DNA of 64,000 nucleotides from Robbsia andropogonis (GCF_000970345.1 NZ_LAQU01000012.1:91755-155754); one strand, 5' to 3'. Numbered from the stretch's first letter, positions 38,055 through 48,919 are shown. The notes: a model not told the origin generated them from the sequence alone. A program made the numbers and translations.

Positions 38055-40352
38055 TTAGAACGCGGTACCTATCTGGAACTGGAATTTCTGGTACTGATCG
38101 CCCGCATGCTTGACCAGCGGGAAACCCAAGCTTAACTTCAGCGGTCCGATCGGCGAGATCCAGGCAAGACCCAGACCATATCCATACCGCAGATCGCTGA
38201 AATTGATGCTCTGAGAATCCCCCCAAACATTGCCCGCATCGAAGAAGGTGAATACCCGAAGCGTACGATCGTAACCGGTTCCCGGCAACGGGAACGTCAA
38301 CTCGACGTTGGCCACCGCCATCTTGGCGCCACCGATCGGATCGTTGGTCGTCTTGTCACGCGGTCCCAGGGAACTCGGCTCATAACCCCGAACCGAGCCG
38401 ATACCGCCGGCGTAGTAGTTCTTGAAGATCGGATAGGTGCCGCCAATGCCCTTGCCGTAACCCAGTTGCCCATTCAGACCAAGTACGAAGCCGCGCGCGA
38501 ACGAATAATAATACTGCTGCTGCAAGTCCACCTTCCAATACTTCGTGCCACCCGCGGGCGTACCTACTTCGGCGTTCGCGCGGGTAAAGTAGCCGCGACT
38601 TGGCACCAAGGCGCTGTCGCGCGCATCGCGCGACCAGCCCATCGTCACCGGCACGACGTTCGACACTCGGCCATATTCGTTGACGTAGTCTTTATACGCC
38701 TGCGGAGTGGCCGAGTCGACGTCCATGCGGTACTGCTGGAAGCCCACCCCGAAGAAAACCGTGTCATATTCGGAAAACGGCACACCGAACTTCAAGTCAG
38801 CACCGGCCGTGATGATCCGGAAGCTGCTGTCCGTCGAATAGTACAACGGCGTGGACGTCTGGTAGTAAGCACTAGTGATCCGGCTGATGCCGTCCACCGT
38901 GAAGTAGGGGTCCGTCTGCGTGACCGTCAATGTCCGATAATAGCTCGACGTATTGACGTTCACGGCCAGGCTGGTTCCCGAGCCGAATACGTTGTCCTGC
39001 GATATGCCGGCTGACAGCACCACCTTGTCCGAGGACGAGAAGCCCGCGCCCAGCGTGATCGCACCGGTCGGCTTTTCCTTGACGGCGACATCCACGTCCA
39101 CCTGATCCGGTGTTCCGGGGACCGGCTGCGTGGTGACATTCACATCAGTAAAATAGCCCAGGCGGTTGATCCGATCCTGCGACAACTTCAGTCGATTACT
39201 ATCGAACCACGATGATTCGAACTGGCGCATCTCACGGCGCACCACTTCATCGCGCGTCCTCGTATTACCGGTGATGTTCACATGGCGTACGTAGACACGA
39301 CGGCCGGTTTCCACCTTCAGATTCAGCGCAACCGTATGGCTCGTCTGATCGATCTGCGGTTCGGCATTAACGGTAGCAAAAGCGTAACCGTACTCACCCA
39401 GCTTGTTGACGATCGCCTTCGTGGAATCCTGCAACTTTGCCGCAGAGAAACGATCGCCGGCCTTCAGCTTCAACAGCTTTTCCAGCTCCGCCTTCTTGTC
39501 CAGCAGCTCGCCCGACAACTCGATCGACGATACTTTGTACGGCTCGCCTTCATGGAGACTGAGCGTCAGGTACATGCTCTTCTTGTCCGGCGTGATCGAC
39601 ACCTGCGTCGATTCAATGCTGAACTCGAGATACCCCCGATCCAGGTAATAACTGCGGACGTGCTCCAGGTCGGTGGTCAGCTTGTCCTTCGAATACAGGT
39701 CGTTCTTCGTGTACCACGAGAACCAGTTCGGCGTGGAAAGCTGCATTTCATCGCGCAGCGTGCTACTGGAGAACGCCTTATTGCCGATGAAATTCACCTG
39801 GCGGATCTTCGCGCTCGGCCCTTCGATCACCGAAAACAGGATGGCAACGCGGCTACGATCGACCGGCGTCACCGTCGTCGTCACTTCCGCAGCGTAAAAG
39901 CCGCGCGTCAGGTACTGCCGCTTCAACTCCTGCTCGGCCTTGTCGGCCAGCGATTTGTCGAAGTAGCGCCCCGGGGCCATGCCGCTGGAACGCAGCGCCT
40001 TCGACAGCGTGTCCTTGTCGAACTCCTTCGTGCCGGCGAAGTCGATGGTCGCAATGGACGGCCGCTCCGCAACCTGCACGATGACGGTGCCACCTTCCAC
40101 ATTGATCCGGACATCGTTGAAGAAACCGGTCGCGTAAAGCGCACGGATCGCCGACGAGGCCTTGTCATCTGTGAAGGTGTCGCCCTTTTTGATAGGCAGG
40201 TACGAGAAAACGGTGCCCGGCTCGACACGCTGCAGTCCCTCGATCCGAATGTCTTGAACCACGAACGGCGCTGCCGCATGTGCGATGAGGGTGTGCGCCG
40301 CAATGGCGGCAGCGGCAACCGACTTCGGCACGAGGTGATGAGATTTCAACAA
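38055..40352 (-). CDS. bamA: Outer-membrane protein assembly factor BamA
   Basis: This 765-residue outer-membrane protein inserts beta-barrel proteins. A signal peptide (about residues 1-27, ending LIAHAAA) is followed by five POTRA domains (VVQDIRIEGLQRVEPGTVFS opening the first) and the 16-stranded barrel with the lid motif GIGSVRGYEPSSLG, ending FQFQIGTAF. The start has no ATG: two adjacent TTG codons (40352 and 40349) follow GGGAG. It lies between rseP and ompH, its functional partners. Confidence 0.96.
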   Translation of the reverse strand: MLKSHHLVPKSVAAAAIAAHTLIAHAAAPFVVQDIRIEGLQRVEPGTVFSYLPIKKGDTFTDDKASSAIRALYATGFFNDVRINVEGGTVIVQVAERPSIATIDFAGTKEFDKDTLSKALRSSGMAPGRYFDKSLADKAEQELKRQYLTRGFYAAEVTTTVTPVDRSRVAILFSVIEGPSAKIRQVNFIGNKAFSSSTLRDEMQLSTPNWFSWYTKNDLYSKDKLTTDLEHVRSYYLDRGYLEFSIESTQVSITPDKKSMYLTLSLHEGEPYKVSSIELSGELLDKKAELEKLLKLKAGDRFSAAKLQDSTKAIVNKLGEYGYAFATVNAEPQIDQTSHTVALNLKVETGRRVYVRHVNITGNTRTRDEVVRREMRQFESSWFDSNRLKLSQDRINRLGYFTDVNVTTQPVPGTPDQVDVDVAVKEKPTGAITLGAGFSSSDKVVLSAGISQDNVFGSGTSLAVNVNTSSYYRTLTVTQTDPYFTVDGISRITSAYYQTSTPLYYSTDSSFRIITAGADLKFGVPFSEYDTVFFGVGFQQYRMDVDSATPQAYKDYVNEYGRVSNVVPVTMGWSRDARDSALVPSRGYFTRANAEVGTPAGGTKYWKVDLQQQYYYSFARGFVLGLNGQLGYGKGIGGTYPIFKNYYAGGIGSVRGYEPSSLGPRDKTTNDPIGGAKMAVANVELTFPLPGTGYDRTLRVFTFFDAGNVWGDSQSINFSDLRYGYGLGLAWISPIGPLKLSLGFPLVKHAGDQYQKFQFQIGTAF

Positions 40353-40481
40353 CTTGCTCCCGATTCAATGGAAGTTTTTGGCGAAGAATGGGTCCGGGCC
40401 CAGGGCCTGTGCAATTCGAGATGCCGCTCCCGCGATATCCCGCATCGACCACGGCACCGCATCGACTGGCGCGGCACTTGC

Positions 40482-42017
40482 TCAGGAATGGGCGAGCCGC
40501 GTCAGATCGTTGAACAGTGCGACAACCGACAGCGCTACGATACAGACCAACCCCGCCCGCTGTAGGATGGCCTGCCACCGGTCGGATACTGCCCGACCGG
40601 TCAGCGCTTCGACCGCATAATATAACAGATGCCCCCCATCCAAAACGGGAATCGGCAGTAGATTCAATACGCCCAGGCTGATACTGACCAATGCGAGAAA
40701 GGAGATGAAAGCCGATACGCCCATTCGCGCACTGCGTCCGGCGTAGTCGGCGATGGTCACAGGCCCGCTTAAATTCTTCAACGAAGCCTGTCCAGTCAGC
40801 ATCCGACCGAACATCTCGACCGAGAACGATGCCACGTCCCAGGTCCGCCCAACGGCCATCCGCACGGATTCCACCGGTCCATAATGCACATCGACCAACG
40901 GCAGACGCATACCCAGCGCCGCGCCGATACGACCATATGGCAGTCCGCCTCCGGCTTCCTTTACCGCCTCCGGTACGACATGAACGGTAACATTCTGGTT
41001 TCCCCGCTGAATATCAAGCACGGTGTCACGACCAGGGCGTTCACGCATCATCTGCACGAGCGCGTTGGCGTCGTCGACTGTTTCGCCTTGCACGCGAAGT
41101 ACCGTATCCCCTTCCTGCAAACCCGCCTTGGCTGCCGGCGTGCCCGGTTGCACGCTGGCGATCAACGGCGCGGCGCCGCCAGGCACCAAACCCAGGCGCG
41201 TGGCGATATCGGCCTGCCCCCCACCCGCCCCGACCATGTCGGCGCGGCGCTTCCCGGGCGTGTCTCCCTGCAATGCGGCGAGGGATAGCGTGTGCGTTGC
41301 GACGCCATCCGGACGCTGGGTGCGCAATATGACCGTGCTGGCATCAGCGTCGACGTGGCGCGCCAGCCAGTGCCGCAATTCCGGCCAGGATCGGACGGAC
41401 CGATATGCCACATCGCCATCGTCGCTGCCATCGCGCTGCGTGACCCGCACCGCCACGACGCGTTCGCCACTGGCGATGCCGGCGCGCTGCGCCATGCTGT
41501 CTTGCGTCGGTGTACCGAGGATGGCCTCCGGCTCCGGTTGGCCGTACCAAGAGAGACCGGCGAACAGCAGGATGGCAAGCAGGAAATTGGCGATCGGTCC
41601 AGCGGCGACAATGGCAAAGCGCTTGCCGACGGACTGTCGATTGAACGCGTGGGGCAGGTCGGCGGGGGCGATTCGATAGGTGACGGCATCCGCCGTGTCG
41701 GCCGCCGCTGTTCCTGAACCCGACACTGCGGTGACGCGGACCGTTCCATCAGCGTCCTCCACCGCATCCGATCGCACCTGGGTGGGATCACGCTCATCCA
41801 GCATGCGTACATAGCCACCCAGCGGTAGCCAGCCAATGGTCCACAGGGTACCGTCACGTCCTTGCCGTTGCAGCAATGGCTTACCGAAACCGATCGAGAA
41901 ACGCAGCACCTTGACGCCACACCAGCGTGCAACGCTGTAATGACCCAACTCGTGGAATACCACCAGGATGCCGATGGCGACAAAAAATCCGATCACCGAT
42001 GTCACGAAGTCGAACAT
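40482..42017 (-). CDS. rseP: RseP-type intramembrane zinc metalloprotease (site-2 protease)
   Basis: This 511-residue inner-membrane protease cleaves anti-sigma factors in the envelope stress response. The zinc motif HELGH is at about residues 22-26 and the second ligand motif NLLPIPVLDGGH is near residue 455; two PDZ regions lie between (second: IASVQPGTPAAKAGLQEGDT). It is longer than usual (about 450): a stretch of about 40 residues at positions 79-120, rich in Ala, Asp and Thr, separates LDERDP from AFNRQSVGKRFAIVAAGPIA. ATG 42017 is chosen because GAGG lies upstream; GTG 42029 is the alternative. Confidence 0.95.
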   Translation of the reverse strand: MFDFVTSVIGFFVAIGILVVFHELGHYSVARWCGVKVLRFSIGFGKPLLQRQGRDGTLWTIGWLPLGGYVRMLDERDPTQVRSDAVEDADGTVRVTAVSGSGTAAADTADAVTYRIAPADLPHAFNRQSVGKRFAIVAAGPIANFLLAILLFAGLSWYGQPEPEAILGTPTQDSMAQRAGIASGERVVAVRVTQRDGSDDGDVAYRSVRSWPELRHWLARHVDADASTVILRTQRPDGVATHTLSLAALQGDTPGKRRADMVGAGGGQADIATRLGLVPGGAAPLIASVQPGTPAAKAGLQEGDTVLRVQGETVDDANALVQMMRERPGRDTVLDIQRGNQNVTVHVVPEAVKEAGGGLPYGRIGAALGMRLPLVDVHYGPVESVRMAVGRTWDVASFSVEMFGRMLTGQASLKNLSGPVTIADYAGRSARMGVSAFISFLALVSISLGVLNLLPIPVLDGGHLLYYAVEALTGRAVSDRWQAILQRAGLVCIVALSVVALFNDLTRLAHS

Positions 42018-42032
42018 AGGAGAGACCACCTC

Positions 42033-43238
42033 TTAATGATGCCAGCGGTGACCTTCGAGGCGCGCGCGCGCCTCCGATCGCGCGGCCTCGTCGGCCGCGA
42101 ATACATCTTCCAGCCGCGTGGCGGCCCCATGCGTCATCGCGTTCATGACGGCTTCCACCACCGTCGCGATGTCGGTGAAGCGAAGCTGACCGGCCAGAAA
42201 TGCGTCCACGGCGATCTCGTTTGCCGCATTCATCGCCGCGCTGGCGGTACCACCCTGGCGTAATGAGGCGAACGCCAGACGCAAACAGGGGAACCGGCCC
42301 AGATCAGGTTTCTCGAACTGCAATTGCCCGATGGCCGCGAGATCCAGCGGCGCAACGCCGGAGCCAATGCGATCCGGATAGGCCAACGCATGCGCGATCG
42401 GCGTGCGCATGTCCGGATTTCCTAACTCCGCCAACACCGACCCGTCAGCATAGGACACCATTGAATGGATCACACTCTGCGGATGGATCAGTACATCGAT
42501 CCGTGACGGCGGCAGGCCAAACAGCCAGTGGGCCTCTATCACTTCCAGCCCCTTATTCATCATCGTGGCCGAGTCGACCGAAATCTTGCGCCCCATGACC
42601 CAGTTCGGATGCGCGCACGCCTGATCCGGCGTCACATTGGCGAGGGTCAGCGGATCACGCGTGCGGAACGGGCCGCCCGACGCGGTAAGGATGATCTTCT
42701 CGATGCCTCCCCGCGGGTCCAGCATCGGCGCCGTACCGGCCTGCTGCGCGGATGGCAGGCATTGGAAAATCGCGTTGTGCTCGCTGTCCAGGGGCAGCAA
42801 CGTGGCGCCGCTCTCTTTCACGGCGGCCATGAACAACGCGCCGGACATGACCAATGCTTCCTTATTGGCAAGCAGAATCCGCTTGCCGGTCCGTGCCGCC
42901 GCCAAGGCGCTCGGCAGCCCTGCAGCGCCGACAATGGCGGCCACGACCGTATCGCATTCCGCCGCGGAGGCGATATCGCATAATGCATCAGGGCCGTGCG
43001 CTACCTCGGTAGTGAGTCCGTGCCGCCGTAACGCGTCGCGCAACGGGGCGGCGGCATCGGCGCTGCCAATGACCGCGACCGCGGGACGGAAAACCGCGCA
43101 TTGCGCCGCAAGCGCTTCCCAGTTGCGTTGCGCCGACAGCGCATGCACGCTATACCGGTCAGGGTGGCGAGCTACCACATCCAGCGTGCTTTTGCCGATA
43201 GACCCGGTCGACCCGAGCAGCGTAATCCGTTGTGTCAT
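42033..43238 (-). CDS. dxr: 1-deoxy-D-xylulose-5-phosphate reductoisomerase
   Basis: This 401-residue enzyme performs the first committed step of the MEP isoprenoid pathway. It has an N-terminal NADPH-binding start [20 protein letters not shown], the metal-binding and active-site region [16 protein letters not shown], and [20 protein letters not shown] with [23 protein letters not shown] 43238 matches the family start; the longer frame overlaps cdsA. Its products feed UppS, encoded two genes upstream. Confidence 0.97.
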   Translation of the reverse strand: MTQRITLLGSTGSIGKSTLDVVARHPDRYSVHALSAQRNWEALAAQCAVFRPAVAVIGSADAAAPLRDALRRHGLTTEVAHGPDALCDIASAAECDTVVAAIVGAAGLPSALAAARTGKRILLANKEALVMSGALFMAAVKESGATLLPLDSEHNAIFQCLPSAQQAGTAPMLDPRGGIEKIILTASGGPFRTRDPLTLANVTPDQACAHPNWVMGRKISVDSATMMNKGLEVIEAHWLFGLPPSRIDVLIHPQSVIHSMVSYADGSVLAELGNPDMRTPIAHALAYPDRIGSGVAPLDLAAIGQLQFEKPDLGRFPCLRLAFASLRQGGTASAAMNAANEIAVDAFLAGQLRFTDIATVVEAVMNAMTHGAATRLEDVFAADEAARSEARARLEGHRWHH

Positions 43239-43278
43239 ATCACACTCAAAAAACCTTCCGGCGCGCAGATCGCCGGCA

Positions 43279-44121
43279 TTACACCAGATTGCCCGAGCCC
43301 AGCAGGAGCATCGCCAACGGCAGCACCGGCAACAACGCATCAACGCGATCCAGCACACCACCGTGCCCCGGCAACAGCTGGCTTGAATCCTTGACGCCGG
43401 CCTGCCGCTTCATCAATGATTCGAAGAGGTCGCCAATCACACTGAATACCACGAGCAGCAGCACCGCGGCCAAAGCGCGGCCAATTCCGAACCGTGCCGC
43501 ATATTCTGTGAAAATCGTTGGCGCAAAGACATGGGTTGCAATGGCAAGCCCGGCAACAATCAATACGACAACCGCGCCACCAATCGCCCCTTCCCAGCTT
43601 TTTCCGGGGCTGATGGTCAACGCCAGCTTACGCTTGCCAAACCGCCGCCCGACAAAATAAGCACCGATATCGGCCAGCCAGACCACGATCATCATCGACA
43701 ACACCAACGCCACCCCCCAATCGCGGCGCGCCGACACCAGCGCGTGCCAGCAACCGAGGAAGACGATGATGCCCGCGAGCAACATGAAAGTGCGCCACGC
43801 TCCCGCGGCGAGTATCGGTCGACGGATGAACACGTACGGTACGAGTAACACCCAGAACACCGCACAGGCCTTGTACAAACCAAGCGGTGCGCCGGCATCG
43901 GTCGCCGCGCCACGCATGCTGGCCAGCAACGCCAGGGCCGCGACCGCGGCGTAGACGTAAGGCCTGATGCCCGTCAATTTCAGCAGGCGAGCCCACTCCC
44001 ACGCGGCACAGACCAGCACGATGCCTATCATCGTGCCGAAGCCGGAGATCGGCGCCCATAAGGTAACAGGCACCAGAATCAACAGCAGGACGATGGCGGT
44101 AATCACACGGGTCTTCAACAT
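43279..44121 (-). CDS. cdsA: Phosphatidate cytidylyltransferase (CDP-diglyceride synthase)
   Basis: This 280-residue inner-membrane enzyme makes CDP-diacylglycerol for phospholipid synthesis. It has about eight hydrophobic helices and the family signature near the C-terminus: [12 protein letters not shown], then [20 protein letters not shown] and [10 protein letters not shown]. Its start overlaps the uppS end by 7 bases. Standard position between uppS and dxr. Confidence 0.96.
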   Translation of the reverse strand: MLKTRVITAIVLLLILVPVTLWAPISGFGTMIGIVLVCAAWEWARLLKLTGIRPYVYAAVAALALLASMRGAATDAGAPLGLYKACAVFWVLLVPYVFIRRPILAAGAWRTFMLLAGIIVFLGCWHALVSARRDWGVALVLSMMIVVWLADIGAYFVGRRFGKRKLALTISPGKSWEGAIGGAVVVLIVAGLAIATHVFAPTIFTEYAARFGIGRALAAVLLLVVFSVIGDLFESLMKRQAGVKDSSQLLPGHGGVLDRVDALLPVLPLAMLLLGSGNLV

Positions 44122-44930
44122 GGCAACGAACCCATTCCCTGCTCGCTGCCCTGCTTCGCCGCATCAAGCGCCGCGCCACCAGGCGTTACCTGCGCGCTGG
44201 TACGCCCAAAACGTCGCTCCCGTTTCCGGAACGACGCGAGGGCTTCGCTGAAAATCTTCTCGTCGAAATCGGGCCAGAACGTAGGCGTGAAAAACAATTC
44301 GGTGTAAGCCAATTGCCACAGCAGAAAATTACTGACCCGCTGTTCCCCACCGGTCCGGATAAAAAGATCCGGCTCCGGCGCGTACGACATGGCCAGATAA
44401 TGCTCGAGACGTTGCTCGTCGACGATGCCGACCTGCCCGTCCGCCACCGCCTGCTCGGCAATTTTGCGCGTCGCTTGCAGGATGTCCCAGCGACCACCGT
44501 AGTTTGCCGCGATGGTCAGCGTCATACGGGTATTGCGTGCTGTTTTGCTCTCCGCGCGCGCGGCCAGCTCGACAATGCGCTTGTCGAAGCGCGACAGGTC
44601 GCCAACGATGCGCAAGCGGATGCCATTAGCATGCATCTTGGCCACCTCGCGTTCAAGCACGGCAACGAACAAGCGCATCAGGAAAGACACCTCGTCTTCC
44701 GGTCGGCGCCAATTCTCGGAACTGAAGGCGAACAGGGTCAGATACTGAACCCCGCTATCGAGGCACAGCGAGACGGTTCGGTGAATGGCTTCCACGCCTT
44801 TTGTATGCCCCGCGACACGCGGTAGATGGCGTTTTTGCGCCCAACGGCCATTTCCGTCCAGAATGATCGCGATATGACGCGGAATCGAGGACGGATCAGG
44901 AACACTCAAGGTTGAGCTGGTATGAGTCAT
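44115..44930 (-). CDS. uppS: Undecaprenyl diphosphate synthase
   Basis: This 271-residue cis-prenyltransferase makes the C55 lipid carrier for peptidoglycan and O-antigen. Motifs: [20 protein letters not shown] with the catalytic Asp, [24 protein letters not shown] and [23 protein letters not shown] 44930 ([20 protein letters not shown]) fits family length; the longer frame is rejected. The C-terminal tail (after FGRTSAQ) is slightly longer than usual and overlaps cdsA. Confidence 0.96.
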   Translation of the reverse strand: MTHTSSTLSVPDPSSIPRHIAIILDGNGRWAQKRHLPRVAGHTKGVEAIHRTVSLCLDSGVQYLTLFAFSSENWRRPEDEVSFLMRLFVAVLEREVAKMHANGIRLRIVGDLSRFDKRIVELAARAESKTARNTRMTLTIAANYGGRWDILQATRKIAEQAVADGQVGIVDEQRLEHYLAMSYAPEPDLFIRTGGEQRVSNFLLWQLAYTELFFTPTFWPDFDEKIFSEALASFRKRERRFGRTSAQVTPGGAALDAAKQGSEQGMGSLPC

Positions 44931-45193
44931 AGGCGCCGAGGCCGTTTCCGGTTCGGATCGTGAATGGTCAACACCAGGAGCCTGGCGACAGCGCCAACCA
45001 GCCCTTGGCCAGACAGGTTGCAAAGCGGCCCAACTTGCAGCCGGCCGGCGTAAACCGCGTGCCGCACCGCGTCATGCCACGTCGCATCGCGGTGGACGGC
45101 ATCACATACCCTCTGCTCCCACGTCATGCCGTATGAGCAACGCTCGCCACGGTGCCGCGCACCACGGTGATTACGCAGGGTTGTTGCGGTCAT
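44927..45193 (-). CDS. Hypothetical 88-residue ORF filling the frr-uppS gap
   Basis: The frame opens at ATG 45193, 8 bases after the frr stop, and ends in a TGA that overlaps the uppS start (ATGA), so it fits the gap exactly. The product begins [20 protein letters not shown] and is rich in Arg, His and Cys, with one mildly hydrophobic patch ([16 protein letters not shown]). No family is recognised. The exact junctions support a real coupled gene. Composition and the frequency of chance frames in this GC-rich DNA argue against. Confidence 0.3.
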   Translation of the reverse strand: MTATTLRNHRGARHRGERCSYGMTWEQRVCDAVHRDATWHDAVRHAVYAGRLQVGPLCNLSGQGLVGAVARLLVLTIHDPNRKRPRRL

Positions 45194-45201
45194 TCCGTCA
45201 A

Positions 45202-45762
45202 TCAGACGGTCATGATTTCCGCTTCCTTCGCCGTCACGAGCTTATCGACTTCCGCAACGAATTTATCGGTAGCCTTCTGAACATCGTCTTGCGCACGACG
45301 GTCGTCGTCTTCAGAGATTTCCTTGTCCTTGACCAGTTTCTTCGACTGCTCGTTCGCGTCGCGGCGCAGGTTGCGCAGCGCGATCTTCGCCGACTCAGCC
45401 TCGCTCTTCACCACCTTGACCAGCTCACGACGACGTTCCTCGGTCAACATCGGCATCGGCACGCGGATGAGTTCGCCCATCGTCGACGGATTCAGACCCA
45501 GGTCCGACTCGCGAATCGCCTTCTCGACCTTCCCGACCATGTTCTTTTCCCACGGCTGCACGCCAATGGTACGCGCATCGACCAGCGTCACGTTCGCCAC
45601 CTGCCCGATGGGGACCGGCGACCCGTAGTACTCGACCTGAATATGATCCAACAACCCCGTATGCGCACGACCGGTACGGATTTTTGCCAGATCGGCCTTG
45701 AACGACTCGATCGTGCGCTGCATCTTTTGATCGAGCTGTTTCTTGAGTTCAGCGACTGTCAT
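45202..45762 (-). CDS. frr: Ribosome recycling factor
   Basis: This 186-residue factor, with EF-G, splits post-termination ribosomes. Its sequence fits the family throughout: [60 protein letters not shown] and [23 protein letters not shown] 45762 is the family start; the frame extending to 45939 overlaps pyrH and is rejected. Follows pyrH in the operon. Confidence 0.97.
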   Translation of the reverse strand: MTVAELKKQLDQKMQRTIESFKADLAKIRTGRAHTGLLDHIQVEYYGSPVPIGQVANVTLVDARTIGVQPWEKNMVGKVEKAIRESDLGLNPSTMGELIRVPMPMLTEERRRELVKVVKSEAESAKIALRNLRRDANEQSKKLVKDKEISEDDDRRAQDDVQKATDKFVAEVDKLVTAKEAEIMTV

Positions 45763-45935
45763 CTTGTTCTCCCAACCTATATTGCAGTGTGCGGCGACGA
45801 TCCTATCGACCCCTCGGCGCCGCGCGGGATGCCACGCCCGGAAAGGCGCACCCAGCATGCGCGGAACGAACAAACGTCTGTCAGGTTCGAAACCGTCACC
45901 ACACAGGCGACGCTCGCTGCCGAGCGCCTCCTTTA

Positions 45936-46649
45936 TCAAACGTGAACGAGCGTGCCCTCTTCCTCACCGAGGATGACCCGGCGCAACGCACCCGGCTTAA
46001 CAATCGAGAACACGCGAATCGGCAGTTTCTGGTCGCGGCACAGCGCGAACGCCGTGGCATCCATCACCTGCAAATTCTTGCTGATCGCTTCATCGAACGT
46101 AATGTTCGCATACCGTATCGCGGACGGGTCTTTTTTCGGGTCAGCAGAGTATACGCCATCCACCTTGGTCGCCTTCAAGACCACTTCCGCGCCAATTTCC
46201 GCACCACGCAACGCCGCGGCCGTATCCGTCGTAAAAAACGGATTCCCGGTTCCGGCGGCAAAAATGACTACTTTTCCTTCCTCGAGCTGACGAATGGCGC
46301 GAGGGCGGATATATGGCTCGACGACTTGATCCATGCGCAATGCCGATTGGACACGCGCCACGATACCAGCATGCCGCATGGCATCCTGCAGCGCCAAGGC
46401 ATTCATCATCGTTGCCAGCATACCCATGTAGTCGGCGGTAGCGCGGTCCATTCCGGCAGCACCTCCCGCGACACCGCGGAAGATGTTGCCGCCACCTATC
46501 ACGACCGCTACCTGGGTGCCCAGACGGACAATCTCGGCAACGTCTCCCACCATCCGTTCGATGGTCGCGCGATTGATGCCAAACGCATCATCGCCCATCA
46601 GTGCTTCGCCGGAAAGTTTCAACAAGACGCGCTTATAGGAAGTTGGCAT
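45936..46649 (-). CDS. pyrH: Uridylate kinase
   Basis: This 237-residue hexameric kinase phosphorylates UMP to UDP. Motifs: [33 protein letters not shown], and the catalytic and nucleotide loops [20 protein letters not shown] and [19 protein letters not shown]. It sits between tsf and frr as in most proteobacteria. A palindrome separates it from tsf. Confidence 0.97.
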   Translation of the reverse strand: MPTSYKRVLLKLSGEALMGDDAFGINRATIERMVGDVAEIVRLGTQVAVVIGGGNIFRGVAGGAAGMDRATADYMGMLATMMNALALQDAMRHAGIVARVQSALRMDQVVEPYIRPRAIRQLEEGKVVIFAAGTGNPFFTTDTAAALRGAEIGAEVVLKATKVDGVYSADPKKDPSAIRYANITFDEAISKNLQVMDATAFALCRDQKLPIRVFSIVKPGALRRVILGEEEGTLVHV

Positions 46650-46803
46650 AGGGGATTCCTGATAACGCCGGCGACGGCAACGGTAGAACTTTAGAGAGGA
46701 AACGGCATGCAGGCAACCGTGTTTCCCGCACGCCCGGTCGCCGATGGGGGCCGGTCAGAACGCCATCATGACCGGCCACCCACATTGGCGACCCCTGAAT
46801 ACC

Positions 46804-46830
46804 GATGACGGAGGCACTGCCTCCGTCATC
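46804..46830. repeat. Perfect 13-bp palindrome between tsf and pyrH
   Basis: GATGACGGAGGCA is repeated in exact inverse around a single C. It forms a strong hairpin in RNA of either strand but has no following T-run, so it is a candidate attenuator, RNA-processing site or protein-binding dyad rather than a standard terminator. The rest of the roughly 280-base gap shows no supported gene. Confidence 0.7.
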
Positions 46831-46929
46831 ATGACACAACTCGACCGCGAACAAATCCCATGGCCTGGCGGACGGCGCCGGTTCGTGGCGCCGTCCGGTG
46901 GTTACCATGGATGAGAGCGGCCCGATCGA

Positions 46930-47817
46930 TCAGTTTTGCGCTTGCTTTGCCGCGGCAACCTGGGCCGCCACTTCCGCCGCGAAGTCGTCCTGGCGCTTTT
47001 CAATACCTTCGCCAACCACATACAGCTTGAACTGGCTGACCGTCGCGTTGGCGGCCTTCAGCATCTGTTCAATCGATTGCTTGTCGTTCTTCACAAACGG
47101 CTGGTTCAGCAGCGACACTTCCTTCAGGAACTTCTGCACCGAACCCTCGACCATCTTTTCCACGATCTCGGCCGGCTTGCCCGATTCCGCAGCCTTCTCG
47201 GCGGCAATCTTGCGCTCCTTCTCGACCAACTCGGCCGAGACATCGCTGGCTTGCAATGCCGCCGGCTTCATCGCCGCGATATGCATGGCCACATCCTTGC
47301 CAACTTGTTCGTCACCGCCGTCGAACTCGACCAACACACCAATACGGGTGCCATGCAGATAGGAAGCCAGCTTCTTCGCGCTTTCGATACGCTCGAAACG
47401 ACGGATCGACAGGTTTTCACCGATCTTGCCAACCAGCGCCAGCCGCACGGCGTCGACCGTCGAGCTTTCCAGCGGCAATGCCGACAACGCCGCCACGTCA
47501 GCCGGATGTTGCGTCGCGACCAGCTCCGCCACCGCCTTGCCGAACGTCAGGAAGTCAACGTTTTGCGCCACGAAGTCCGTTTCGCAGTTCAACTCGACCA
47601 GCACGCCAACGCCATTGCCCACATGGGCGACGATGATGCCTTCCGCCGTCACGCGCGATGCGGCCTTGCTGGCCTTGTTACCGAGCTTGACGCGCAGGAT
47701 CTCTTCCGCGCGCACGATATCGCCATCCGCCTCAGTCAGTGCCTTCTTGCATTCCATCATCGGCGCATCAGTCTTCGCGCGCAGTTCGCCCACCATGCTT
47801 GCAGTAATCGCTGCCAT
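46930..47817 (-). CDS. tsf: Elongation factor Ts
   Basis: This 295-residue nucleotide exchange factor for EF-Tu has the N-terminal UBA-like domain with [20 protein letters not shown] and [19 protein letters not shown], and the core with [20 protein letters not shown]. Length is normal. Separated from rpsB by a Rho-independent terminator, so its expression depends on readthrough or a nearby promoter. Confidence 0.97.
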   Translation of the reverse strand: MAAITASMVGELRAKTDAPMMECKKALTEADGDIVRAEEILRVKLGNKASKAASRVTAEGIIVAHVGNGVGVLVELNCETDFVAQNVDFLTFGKAVAELVATQHPADVAALSALPLESSTVDAVRLALVGKIGENLSIRRFERIESAKKLASYLHGTRIGVLVEFDGGDEQVGKDVAMHIAAMKPAALQASDVSAELVEKERKIAAEKAAESGKPAEIVEKMVEGSVQKFLKEVSLLNQPFVKNDKQSIEQMLKAANATVSQFKLYVVGEGIEKRQDDFAAEVAAQVAAAKQAQN

Positions 47818-48166
47818 GTCTATTTGCTCCTGGATTCAGTCTTATCGATGTTCACTGCATGCCGATGCATTCGGGCCACCCAACGCACGCCCCGCAAGGG
47901 AAAACAAAAGGGTGGCACATCAGCATGTCAAAACATCGACATGGAAAAACGCCAATCTGTAGTTCAAAAAAAAGGGGCTTATGGAGAGCCCCTTTTTCGC
48001 CGTCAATCCCGCCGCCATCGCGACCCTGTCGTGTCACGAACCCGTGCCGGCCGTCATCCGCAGCCGGTAACCCGGTAAGAAACCGCGCCATGGGATGCCG
48101 ACGCGAGACTCGGCGGGCCGGGCGGCATGACATGCACACAACGCCGACCCAGCCCGGCCTGAAGCC
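47818..48166. other. rpsB-tsf intergenic region
   Basis: About 350 bases with no supported gene. The strong hairpin terminator at 47966-47996 lies in its tsf-proximal half. A separate tsf promoter would have to lie between about 47818 and 47965, but none is clear. Confidence 0.5.
47966..47996. terminator. Terminator/attenuator between rpsB and tsf
   Basis: The stem GGGGCT/AGCCCC (47974-47992) is flanked by A8 on the left and T5 on the right, so on the operon (minus) strand the hairpin is followed by eight T residues. It can end rpsB transcripts or attenuate readthrough into tsf. Confidence 0.85.
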
Positions 48167-48919
48167 TTACGCCTCGTTAGCCACTTCGACGAATTCGTCG
48201 CCTTGCTCGCCACGAACCGCTTCAACCGTTTCCTTCACCGCCGTCGCACGACCTTCCAACACGGCGTCAGCCACCGCTTGCGCGTACAGCGCAACCGCCT
48301 TGCTCGAGTCGTCATTACCCGGAATCACATAATCCAGGCCTTCCGGCGAGTGGTTCGTGTCAACCACGGCGATGACCGGCACGCCCAGCGCCTTTGCTTC
48401 GGCGACGGCAATCTTGTGGTAACCAACGTCGACCACGAAGATCGCGTCCGGAATCCCCGGCATGTTCTTCACGCCACCAATGGAGCGCTCCAGCTTCGCC
48501 ATTTCGCGCTCGAACAGCAGGCCTTCCTTCTTGGTCATCTTTTCCAGGTCACCCGCTTCGACCTGTGCTTCCATTTCCTTCAGCTTCTTGATCGACGCCT
48601 TCAACGTCTTGAAGTTCGTCATCATGCCGCCCAGCCAACGGCTGTTCACATATGGCATACCCGAACGCGTCGCCTCGGCGGCGATCGTTTCGCGCGATTG
48701 ACGCTTCGTGCCCACGAACAGCACCGTGCCGCGATTTGCCGACAACGTGCGCACGTACTTCAGCGCGTCGTTGAACAGCGGCAAGGTCTTGTCCAGGTTG
48801 ATGATGTGCACCTTGTTACGCGAACCGTAGATGTATTGGGACATCTTCGGGTTCCAGAAGCGCGTTTGGTGACCGAAGTGGACACCGGCTTCCAGCATTT
48901 CTCGCATCGAGACTGCCAT
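48167..48919 (-). CDS. rpsB: Small ribosomal subunit protein uS2
   Basis: This 250-residue 30S protein is recognised throughout: [60 protein letters not shown] and [20 protein letters not shown]. First gene of the long minus-strand operon; a clear promoter lies about 180 bases upstream. Divergent from map. Confidence 0.98.
   Translation of the reverse strand: MAVSMREMLEAGVHFGHQTRFWNPKMSQYIYGSRNKVHIINLDKTLPLFNDALKYVRTLSANRGTVLFVGTKRQSRETIAAEATRSGMPYVNSRWLGGMMTNFKTLKASIKKLKEMEAQVEAGDLEKMTKKEGLLFEREMAKLERSIGGVKNMPGIPDAIFVVDVGYHKIAVAEAKALGVPVIAVVDTNHSPEGLDYVIPGNDDSSKAVALYAQAVADAVLEGRATAVKETVEAVRGEQGDEFVEVANEA

Noticed and set aside
39282..40565. 427-codon plus-strand frame antisense to bamA
   Set aside because: Overlaps a confirmed BamA gene and has no recognisable motif.
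46633..46908. 91-codon minus-strand frame covering the tsf-pyrH gap
   Set aside because: It overlaps the pyrH start, is interrupted in sense by the strong palindrome and shows no family feature.
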